Origin: Segatella salivae DSM 15606
Lineage (GTDB): Bacteria; Bacteroidota; Bacteroidia; Bacteroidales; Bacteroidaceae
Assembly: GCF_000185845.1 (NCBI RefSeq)
Contig: NZ_GL629647.1
Coordinates: forward strand, 553,661 to 562,547
DNA length: 8,887 nt
Reading direction: 5' to 3'
Shown: positions 1 to 5,944 of the stretch, one piece after another
Position numbering within the stretch: position 1 is the first letter of the stretch
How the letters are laid out: each line of letters starts with the position of its first letter
Translations under genes and position numbers: made by a program
Notes under the pieces: model-generated
Database searches by the model: none
The model's input: only the letters and a program-made list of their open reading frames with translations
What the model was told of the DNA's origin: nothing

Positions 1-50
1 CCTATACACTACTTTCTCCCCTTTTCTCGGCAAGGTGGAATTGAGTAAAT

Positions 51-82
51 GTTACATGTAATATTGTAATATGTAATATTTT
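51..82 (+). repeat. Left arm of 32-bp inverted repeat, with heptad repeats
   Basis: The arm is AT-rich and highly structured. It begins GTTACATGTAA, containing the 10-bp palindrome TTACATGTAA (52-61). GTAATAT then occurs three times, at 58-64, 66-72 and 73-79. The perfect reverse complement is at 488-519. The reiterated heptad resembles a protein-binding array or a transposase-binding end, but no such protein is encoded in the window. Confidence 0.8.
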
Positions 83-110
83 CCATTCAGACAAAAAAAT
101 TCTGCATTTA

Positions 111-142
111 TTTGGTTTTTCCAAACTTTTTTATTACCTTTG
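111..142 (+). promoter_or_regulatory. Bacteroidota sigma-ABfr-type promoter inside the repeat element
   Basis: TTTG at 111-114 is followed by a 20-nt spacer and TACCTTTG at 135-142. This exactly fits the Bacteroidota primary promoter consensus TTTG-N19-21-TAnnTTTG. The expected start site is about 149. The -33 box also forms the left half of a small inverted repeat (TTTGG at 111-115, CCAAA at 121-125) lying over the spacer, which could be an operator or chance. The promoter fires rightward into the C-rich segment, where no convincing protein is encoded. Confidence 0.65.
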
Positions 143-148
143 TAAGGC

Positions 149-487
149 ACAGCTTTCACACATCCCACCCCTGCACATCCCCCTCTCGCGAGAGACGGCA
201 TCGCCCTGCACCTCCCTACCATCAGGCACCACACTCCCTCATGGCACACGCGCTGCCACGCTACGCACACGCGACTCTCTCACGCGCTGCACCTCGCAAA
301 GGGGCTATGCTCACGCGCCACGCACACGCTACGCATCCTCGTCCCTCACACCACACACGCCCTCCACACTACCCCCCCCCCCCGCCAAAAGGGCTATGCC
401 ACGCACACGCCCCACGCGCAAAAATGCCGCAACGCTTTCCCTTGCAGCCCCCTCCTTTCTAAGAAGAAAGAGCGAGCCTCCACAACC
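149..487 (+). other. Possible non-coding transcript or small-ORF region, C-rich
   Basis: Transcription from the promoter at 111-142 would cross this C-rich region. An open frame spans it, but its upstream TTG start lies within the promoter. The only in-frame start after the predicted transcription start is ATG at 241, giving a 73-residue, His/Pro/Arg-rich product ending at 462. Its composition simply follows the base bias, and no family is recognisable. The 12-C run at 372-383 lies in that frame, so its length would switch the reading frame if the ORF were real. No clear terminator is visible before 487. I favour a non-coding RNA or read-through into the downstream operon, with low certainty. 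Confidence 0.25.
372..383. repeat. Poly-C tract, 12 C
   Basis: An uninterrupted run of twelve C lies in the C-rich segment. Tracts of this length commonly vary by slippage and are also error-prone in sequencing. Whether it has a function depends on whether the surrounding region is transcribed or translated. Confidence 0.85.
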
Positions 488-519
488 AAAATATTACATA
501 TTACAATATTACATGTAAC
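488..519 (-). repeat. Right arm of 32-bp inverted repeat
   Basis: This is the perfect reverse complement of 51-82, with three ATATTAC heptads and the palindrome TTACATGTAA (510-519 region). It lies about 70 nt upstream of the probable operon promoter, so anything bound here could influence that promoter. Confidence 0.8.
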
Positions 520-565
520 GTTTACCCGAATCGGAGTAAAGACTACACAAAAAAGCGAGGCAATC

Positions 566-597
566 TTTTCCTTTATAGATTAAATTTATTATCTTTG
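566..597 (+). promoter_or_regulatory. Probable promoter of the ftsE-fbp operon
   Basis: TATCTTTG at 590-597 matches the Bacteroidota -7 box TAnnTTTG. The -33 region is poor: a T-rich TTTTC at 566-570 at about the right spacing rather than a clean TTTG. The start site should lie near 604, giving a leader of about 137 nt before the ftsE start codon. No other good promoter is seen before the six genes, so this probably drives all of them. Confidence 0.55.
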
Positions 598-669
598 CAT
601 GATGAAAGTTGAACAACCGATTCTCATTGTCAAAACATACACACACAGCGGTTCTCAGACATCAAATCT

Positions 670-693
670 TCTGACACCAACACCCCTGTCAGA
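670..693 (+). promoter_or_regulatory. Hairpin in the operon leader
   Basis: TCTGACA at 670-676 pairs perfectly with TGTCAGA at 687-693 across a 10-nt loop, about 50 nt before the ftsE start. No T-run follows, so it is not a terminator. It may affect stability or translation of the leader, or be incidental. No known riboswitch motif is recognisable around it. Confidence 0.35.
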
Positions 694-740
694 GCGTCGG
701 CAACAACAAAAGACAAGTGCAATTAAAACAGAAAATCATC

Positions 741-1478
741 ATGAGTTTAATAGATTATAAGAATGTTGACATCTATCAAGGTGAAAAACTCGTACTCCAA
801 GACGTAAACTTTCACGTAGACGAAGGAGAGTTCATGTATATCATCGGCAGCGTGGGCTCAGGAAAATCAAGTTTGCTGAAAACCTTCTATTGCGAGCTCG
901 ACATCTGGCACGAAGAAAACAAAGAAGAAGAGAAAGCCGAAGTCTTAGAACGGGATATTTTTAATCTCAAACGCAAAGAAGTGCCCGCCCTACGCAGAGA
1001 AATGGGCATCATCTTTCAAGATTTCAAACTCTTACATGAGATGACCGTCAGAAAGAACCTTCAGTTTGTGCTGAAATCCACAGGATGGAAAAGTCAGAAA
1101 GACATCAACGAGCGCATAGAAAGCGTGCTCACCGATGTGGGTATGCTCGACAAGATAGACAAGCTCCCCCACGAACTCTCAGGCGGTGAACAGCAACGCG
1201 TGGCCATTGCACGTGCCATCCTCAACAAACCCAAAATCATTATCGCCGATGAGCCCACCGGAAACCTCGACCCCGACACCGCCGGCAAGATTATCGGCCT
1301 GCTCAAAGACATCAGCACCACGGGCACGGCCGTAGTCATGACCACCCACAACATCCCAATGCTCGACCGCTTCCCCGGCATCGTCTACCGGTGTAAAGAC
1401 GGAGCCATCAACGATGTGACTACAGAGTACAACAAGATGGATCTCAGCGAAGATGCACAATACGACGCACAACCATAA
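741..1478 (+). CDS. ftsE: FtsE-like cell-division ABC transporter ATP-binding protein
   Basis: This is an ATPase of the FtsE family, which works with the membrane protein FtsX at the division site to control peptidoglycan hydrolysis. The 245-residue product has a complete nucleotide-binding domain: Walker A GSVGSGKS (36-43), Q-loop FQD (92-94), signature LSGGEQ (146-151), Walker B IIIADE (166-171), D-loop GNLD (174-177) and switch H203. The start at 741 (MSLIDYKNVD) is preferred over an in-frame ATG at 717 because family members begin at this point. An acidic Lys/Glu stretch at about 57-70 and an acidic tail after 225 make it slightly longer than the roughly 220-230 residues usual for FtsE. 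No ftsX is in the window; the next gene is lysC, 20 nt downstream. Assignment to FtsE rather than another small ABC ATPase rests on overall resemblance to Bacteroidota FtsE. Confidence 0.88.
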   Translation: MSLIDYKNVDIYQGEKLVLQDVNFHVDEGEFMYIIGSVGSGKSSLLKTFYCELDIWHEENKEEEKAEVLERDIFNLKRKEVPALRREMGIIFQDFKLLHEMTVRKNLQFVLKSTGWKSQKDINERIESVLTDVGMLDKIDKLPHELSGGEQQRVAIARAILNKPKIIIADEPTGNLDPDTAGKIIGLLKDISTTGTAVVMTTHNIPMLDRFPGIVYRCKDGAINDVTTEYNKMDLSEDAQYDAQP

Positions 1479-1498
1479 AAATCAAATACACAACAATC

Positions 1499-2821
1499 AT
1501 GAAGGTAATGAAATTCGGAGGCACCTCTGTTGGCACACCAGCCCGCATGAAAGAAGTGACCACCATCATCACAGAGAGCGGACAACCCACATTCATCGTC
1601 CTCTCAGCCATGAGTGGAACAACCAATTCGCTCATTGAAATCTCCAACTACCTCTACAAGAAAAACCCCGAGGGCGCAAACGAGATTATCAACAGGCTCG
1701 AAAATAAATACATGCAACATGTAGAAGAACTCTATACCACAGAGACCTATAAGCATAAAATCAAAAAGTTTCTAACCGAAGAGTTCAACTACCTGCGCTC
1801 GTTCACCAAAGACCTTTTCACCAGCTTTGAAGAGAAAACCATTGTTGCCCAAGGAGAGTTATTGAGCACCAACATGATGGTGAACTATCTGCAAGAGAAG
1901 GGCATAAAAGCCGTCTTAATCAATGCGCTCGACTTTATGCGCATAGACAAAAACGGAGAACCAGACCTGCAGGTGATTAAAGAAAGACTCTCCCAACTCA
2001 TGAAAGCCAACCAAGGCTATCAAATCTATCTCACCCAAGGCTTCATCTGTCGCAATGCCTATGGCGAAGTAGACAATCTGCAACGAGGAGGAAGCGATTA
2101 CACCGCCTCACTCGTTGGCGCCGTGTTGCCCGCAGAAGAAATTCAGATATGGACAGACATCGACGGCATGCACAACAACGACCCACGCATCGTGGAACAC
2201 ACAGAAGCCATCCGGCAAATAAGCTTTGACGAAGCTGCAGAGTTGGCCTACTTCGGAGCAAAGATTCTTCACCCCACCTGTGTGCAACCTGCAAAATATG
2301 CGGGCATCCCTGTGAGGCTGAAAAACACCATGGACCCCGAAGCAGAAGGAACACTCATCAACAACAACATCGTTAAGGGAGACTTTAAAGCCGTAGCTGC
2401 AAAAGACAATATCACGGCCGTAAAGATAAAAAGCAGCCGCATGCTCTTAGCAACAGGCTTTCTGAGAAAAGTTTTCGAAATCTTTGAAAGCTATCAAACC
2501 CCCATCGACATGATTACCACCAGCGAAGTTGGCGTATCTATGAGCATTGACAACAACAGCCATTTAGACGAAATCGTTGATGAACTCAAAAAATATGGTA
2601 CTGTGACCGTCGATACCGACATGTGTATCATCTGCGTTGTGGGAGACCTTGATTGGCAAAATCGTGGCTTTGAAGCCAAAGCCATAACAGCATTGGAAGA
2701 CATACCCGTGCGCATGATTTCCTATGGAGGAAGCAACCACAACATCTCTTTCCTCATTCAGGAAGCCGACAAAAAAAGAGCCTTACAACGTTTGAGTGCA
2801 AACCTCTTCAACTGCAAATAA
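1499..2821 (+). CDS. lysC: Aspartate kinase (aspartokinase)
   Basis: The enzyme phosphorylates L-aspartate to aspartyl-4-phosphate (EC 2.7.2.4), the first step toward diaminopimelate, lysine, threonine and methionine, in the cytoplasm. The 440-residue protein has the N-terminal kinase motif KFGGTSVG (5-12), VLSAMSG (34-40), AQGELLS (117-123), RGGSDYTA (196-203), DPRIV (228-232) and the FDEAAELAYFGAKILHP stretch (243-259). Two ACT regulatory domains follow, at roughly 305-370 and 375-440, including SYGGSNHNISFLI. It is a monofunctional class III enzyme with no fused homoserine dehydrogenase. ACT domains imply end-product feedback, probably by lysine; this is inferred from the family. ATG at 1499 gives the usual MKVMKFGG start; a second ATG at 1508 is less likely. 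lysA follows after 7 nt, so this copy is probably the one serving DAP/lysine supply. Confidence 0.95.
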   Translation: MKVMKFGGTSVGTPARMKEVTTIITESGQPTFIVLSAMSGTTNSLIEISNYLYKKNPEGANEIINRLENKYMQHVEELYTTETYKHKIKKFLTEEFNYLRSFTKDLFTSFEEKTIVAQGELLSTNMMVNYLQEKGIKAVLINALDFMRIDKNGEPDLQVIKERLSQLMKANQGYQIYLTQGFICRNAYGEVDNLQRGGSDYTASLVGAVLPAEEIQIWTDIDGMHNNDPRIVEHTEAIRQISFDEAAELAYFGAKILHPTCVQPAKYAGIPVRLKNTMDPEAEGTLINNNIVKGDFKAVAAKDNITAVKIKSSRMLLATGFLRKVFEIFESYQTPIDMITTSEVGVSMSIDNNSHLDEIVDELKKYGTVTVDTDMCIICVVGDLDWQNRGFEAKAITALEDIPVRMISYGGSNHNISFLIQEADKKRALQRLSANLFNCK

Positions 2822-2828
2822 GTTGTTC

Positions 2829-3986
2829 ATGACAGAAAATAAGCCCACACACTCAGCTATCCCAGCCTACCCCACTCCCTTCTACTACTACGATACGAAG
2901 TTGCTTCAAGCAACACTTCACACGATTAGCACAGAAGCAGTGAAACACAAAGGCTTTCACGTGCACTATGCAGTAAAAGCCAATGCCAATCCCACGCTAC
3001 TCAGGATGATTCAAGAGGCAGGATTAGGGGCCGACTGCGTTAGTGGAGGAGAAATTAAAGCTTCGATAGCGGCAGGATTTAAGCCATCACAGATTGTATA
3101 TGCAGGAGTTGGGAAAAATGATTGGGAAATAAATCTCGGCCTTGACCAAGATATCTTCTGTTTCAACGTAGAAAGTCTGCCAGAACTTGAAGTTATCAAC
3201 CAGCTGGCGGCCTGCAAATCGAAAATAGCACACATTGCACTCAGAATAAACCCCAACATAGGGGCACACACCCATTCGAACATTGTCACCGGCCTTGCCG
3301 AAAACAAGTTTGGTATAGCCATGCACGACATGCATGACCTCATAGAGCGTGCCACAAAGATGAAGAATGTGAAACTCATCGGACTACATTTCCACATCGG
3401 AAGCCAAATCCTCGACATGACCGACTTCATCAAGCTTTGCAAGCGCATCAATGAACTGCAAGACCAATTGGCCGAGCACGGCATAACATTAGAACACATC
3501 AACGTAGGAGGCGGATTGGGCATAGACTATGAACACCCTCAAGCACATTCCATTCCCGATTTCAAAACCTATTTTGACACGTTTGACACACATCTGAAAC
3601 ACTATCCACAACAACAAATACACTTCGAATTAGGACGCTCCGTAGTAGGACAATGCGGAAGCCTCATCACACGCGTATTGTATGTGAAGAAAGGCACCAA
3701 CAAGCAATTTGTCATTGTCGATGCAGGAATGACCGAACTCATTCGCCCAGCACTCTATCACGCAACCCACCATATAGAAAATCTCAACAGCACGATGGAA
3801 GAAGAAACCTATGACGTTGTTGGACCAATATGCGAATCAAGTGATGTCTTTGCCAAAGATATCCAACTCAACAAAACCCAAAGAGGCGACCTTCTTGCCA
3901 TCCGAAGCGCCGGAGCCTATGGCGAAATCATGGCCTCAGGATATAACTGCCGAGAACTCCCCAAGTCGTATTTCACAAACGACTGA
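2829..3986 (+). CDS. lysA: Diaminopimelate decarboxylase
   Basis: A PLP enzyme of the alanine-racemase-fold decarboxylases that converts meso-diaminopimelate to L-lysine (EC 4.1.1.20), the last step of the pathway begun by the upstream lysC product. In the 385-residue protein the PLP lysine is K50 in HYAVKANANP. Other family motifs are LHFHIGSQ (186-193), the glycine loop VGGGLGIDY (226-234), ELGR (267-270), GPICESSDVF (332-341) with the catalytic Cys335 and Glu336, and AGAYG (361-365) followed by SGYN (370-373). The start at 2829 leaves a 7-nt gap after lysC. An in-frame ATG at 2796 would overlap lysC by 26 nt and add 11 non-conserved residues, so it is less likely. All expected catalytic positions are present. 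Confidence 0.95.
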   Translation: MTENKPTHSAIPAYPTPFYYYDTKLLQATLHTISTEAVKHKGFHVHYAVKANANPTLLRMIQEAGLGADCVSGGEIKASIAAGFKPSQIVYAGVGKNDWEINLGLDQDIFCFNVESLPELEVINQLAACKSKIAHIALRINPNIGAHTHSNIVTGLAENKFGIAMHDMHDLIERATKMKNVKLIGLHFHIGSQILDMTDFIKLCKRINELQDQLAEHGITLEHINVGGGLGIDYEHPQAHSIPDFKTYFDTFDTHLKHYPQQQIHFELGRSVVGQCGSLITRVLYVKKGTNKQFVIVDAGMTELIRPALYHATHHIENLNSTMEEETYDVVGPICESSDVFAKDIQLNKTQRGDLLAIRSAGAYGEIMASGYNCRELPKSYFTND

Positions 3987-4015
3987 CATTCTCAATAAAA
4001 AACACAATACAAATA

Positions 4016-5158
4016 ATGATAATAGATACAATCACATTGATTATCGGCCTGTCAATCACGTTAACAACAATCCTTGCATTGCTGTTAACCCCCTTCTGGC
4101 ACAAGACCAAGGCCCTCCCCGCCTCTCACTCAAACACCCCATTGCCCGCACTGAGCATCATCATCCCCACACACGACAATGCACCAGAGCTAAAACGCAA
4201 TCTCCCATTCTTCCTCCAGCAAGAATATGCAGGAGAATACCGAGTAATCGTAGTGGCAGACAAAGGAGACCATGACACCGAAGACCTCATAAAACAACTC
4301 CAAAACACCTATAAAAATCTCTATGCCACCTATTTACCCGACTCATCCCGCTATATGAGTAGGACAAAACTGGCCATTACGCTTGGCGTAAAAGCCGCCC
4401 ACACCGAATGGATAACCATTACCGACCCTACATGCAAACCCCAAGATGAACATTGGCTCTCCTCGTGGGCAGAAAACATGAACGACGATTCAGATTTCAT
4501 CATGGGATATGTAGCTATGGATGAAACCTGCCCCGCTATATGGCGCTTTGAGCATGCACTGTTGGCAAACCAATGCCTAAGTTCGGCCCAACGCGGTAAA
4601 GCATGGGCTACCAACTGCCCCAACATAGCCCTTCGGAAAAGTCGTTTTATGAAAGAAGAAGGCTTTCGGGGTAACCTGCAACTTGTCAGAGGAGAATATG
4701 ATTTCCTGGTCAATAAATATGCACGCCATCACCGCACACGCATTGACGCACGCACAAGCTCATGGCTCTATGAAGAAGCCCCCAGCAAAAAGACATGGAA
4801 CAACAGAAAAATGTATTTCCGTGCATCAAGACCTCAACTCAAAGGGTATAAGAGCCACAGACTATATGCCTTGCTCTCCAACTTCACCCTGCACGCAGGC
4901 GTACTCACCACGCTTGCAAGTGCCATTTATGCAGGACTCAGCCATAATTGGATATTATTGGGAGTCTCTGTCTTCTATTTGCTCCTCACCATCATAGTCC
5001 ACACACTTCTATGCCATAAGACCATCGCGTTTTTTGATGAACACCTATCAAAAACAAAAATGTTTTTCTATGAAATGCGTATGGCCTGGCGAAGCTTCAA
5101 ATACAAAGTAAACTTTATGCGTGCTGACAAGAACGACTTCACGAGTCATAAACTTTAA
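4016..5158 (+). CDS. Membrane-anchored family 2 glycosyltransferase
   Basis: This is a GT2 (GT-A fold) glycosyltransferase of 380 residues. A hydrophobic N-terminal segment (about 3-27) is followed by the nucleotide-sugar domain: LSIIIPTHDN (46-55), VIVVADKGD (77-85), SSRYMSRTKLAITLGVKAA (110-128), the DxD-like site TITDPTCKP (134-142) and RGEYDFLVNKYA (225-236). Two further hydrophobic segments lie near 285-305 and 312-333. The protein should sit in the inner membrane with its catalytic domain in the cytoplasm. The donor and acceptor cannot be read from the sequence; surface polysaccharide or lipid glycosylation is an inference. The metal-binding site reads D-P-T where D-x-D is common, leaving one clear Asp (D137). 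The gene lies 29 nt after lysA and 6 nt before the next gene. Confidence 0.85.
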   Translation: MIIDTITLIIGLSITLTTILALLLTPFWHKTKALPASHSNTPLPALSIIIPTHDNAPELKRNLPFFLQQEYAGEYRVIVVADKGDHDTEDLIKQLQNTYKNLYATYLPDSSRYMSRTKLAITLGVKAAHTEWITITDPTCKPQDEHWLSSWAENMNDDSDFIMGYVAMDETCPAIWRFEHALLANQCLSSAQRGKAWATNCPNIALRKSRFMKEEGFRGNLQLVRGEYDFLVNKYARHHRTRIDARTSSWLYEEAPSKKTWNNRKMYFRASRPQLKGYKSHRLYALLSNFTLHAGVLTTLASAIYAGLSHNWILLGVSVFYLLLTIIVHTLLCHKTIAFFDEHLSKTKMFFYEMRMAWRSFKYKVNFMRADKNDFTSHKL

Positions 5159-5164
5159 GAAGAT

Positions 5165-5944
5165 ATGCGCATCAAGATTTTTCATATCCTCAAACAAGAC
5201 GACCAACTTCAGGAAGGCTTTATGAATGTTTTGCATAAAGCCTTTGAAGCCAGTGATATAGAAGAGGCCAAGGGTGAAGATTACGACCTCATACATGTCA
5301 TAGGCATACCCACAAAAGAAATGAAAAGGATGATTCGTCAGACAAAAAAGAAGCTGATTCCCATCATCTATTCGCCCTTAGCTGAGATTGCGCCATGGAA
5401 TAAGACACGCGTGGAACCTTCTTTGGCCAAAGATTTGGTGTTCCTAACCACGGGAAAGACCGAATACACATATATTCAGGAGAAATACCCCCAAGCACAC
5501 GTGCATCTAATCAAAAATCCCTTGATTACAACGGCCACCACACAAACCCTATTCAACAATGAATTGGTGCAATTATACCACATGGTGATAGCACAACACG
5601 ATGAACACATTAGAGAAGCAATAGAAAAGCGCATCGACAAACTAAAAAATAAAATAGAAGACAAGACGATTCGCAATGTGCTTAAAGGCTTTCTTTACTT
5701 GAATTATAAATACAAACGCCGACAAATCCTACAAAAGGATATAGACGAACAAAGCCTCTTGATGCAGTCTTCAGACTATGACGAAGATAAAATGAGCGAT
5801 TTATTAGTAGAATGCAAACTCTTTGACTTTGTCTCAAGCTTGGAAAGCGTCATGGAAGAAAAGTCTTCACTCACCGAAGGCTTTATGCCCATCCCAGCAA
5901 AAGACAACCATCTAACAAAAAAGATAAATACAACAATGATATGA
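5165..5944 (+). CDS. Conserved-looking protein of unassigned function, possible GT-B N-terminal half
   Basis: I cannot assign a function. The 259-residue product begins MRIKIFHILKQDDQLQEGF and continues with YDLIHVIGIP (40-49) and IPIIYSPLAEIAPWN (65-79). This beta-alpha-beta pattern resembles the N-terminal, acceptor-side domain of GT-B glycosyltransferases, and LIKNPL (115-120) resembles the end of such a domain. No donor-binding C-terminal GT-B domain follows. Instead, from about 130 the protein is predicted to be helical and highly charged (EAIEKRIDKLKNKIEDK, 151-167), ending with a DYDEDKMSDLL region (204-214). No signal peptide or membrane segment is evident. It sits 6 nt after the GT2 gene and overlaps fbp by 4 nt (ATGA), suggesting translational coupling. 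An accessory or partner of the GT2 protein is a plausible inference only. Confidence 0.75.
   Translation: MRIKIFHILKQDDQLQEGFMNVLHKAFEASDIEEAKGEDYDLIHVIGIPTKEMKRMIRQTKKKLIPIIYSPLAEIAPWNKTRVEPSLAKDLVFLTTGKTEYTYIQEKYPQAHVHLIKNPLITTATTQTLFNNELVQLYHMVIAQHDEHIREAIEKRIDKLKNKIEDKTIRNVLKGFLYLNYKYKRRQILQKDIDEQSLLMQSSDYDEDKMSDLLVECKLFDFVSSLESVMEEKSSLTEGFMPIPAKDNHLTKKINTTMI

Larger units (their letters stand above)
51..519. repeat. Inverted-repeat-bounded C-rich element
   Basis: A 469-bp segment is bounded by 32-bp arms (51-82 and 488-519) that are perfect reverse complements. Similarity continues weakly outward for about 15 bp (GTAAAT before the left arm against the complement of GTTTAC after the right arm). 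Inside is C-rich, G-poor DNA: by hand count 241-420 has about 88 C and 34 G. The interior holds a promoter match (111-142), a 12-bp palindrome (183-194), a 12-C run (372-383) and an imperfect internal direct repeat (297-329 and 386-411, sharing GGGCTATG and CACGCACACGC). GAGTAAA occurs at 43-49 and 534-540 but sits asymmetrically to the arms, so it is only a weak candidate target duplication. This could be a MITE-like element, a regulatory RNA locus, or a decayed insertion; no transposase is present. Confidence 0.6.

Noticed and set aside
183..194. 12-bp palindrome CTCTCGCGAGAG
   Set aside because: It is a perfect palindrome, but a single occurrence with no partner or context to suggest a specific regulator.
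112..462. 116-residue plus-strand frame, Pro/His/Arg-rich
   Set aside because: Its TTG start lies inside the promoter, composition follows the C bias, and no family is recognisable. Only the 241-462 part could follow the predicted transcript start, and it is noted as a weak possibility.
717..740. Upstream ATG for ftsE
   Set aside because: The eight extra residues (MQLKQKII) are not typical; family members start at MSLIDYKN.
599..760. 53-codon frame (MMKVEQPILI...) just upstream of and overlapping ftsE
   Set aside because: Its ATG codons lie at or before the predicted transcription start, the sequence is low-complexity, and it overlaps the ftsE start. No similarity is recognised.
1094..1585. 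Minus-strand frames opposite ftsE and lysC
   Set aside because: They overlap well-supported genes, have no recognisable domains, and are shadows of the coding strand.
2796..2828. Upstream ATG for lysA
   Set aside because: It would overlap lysC by 26 nt and add non-conserved residues; 2829 gives the normal start.
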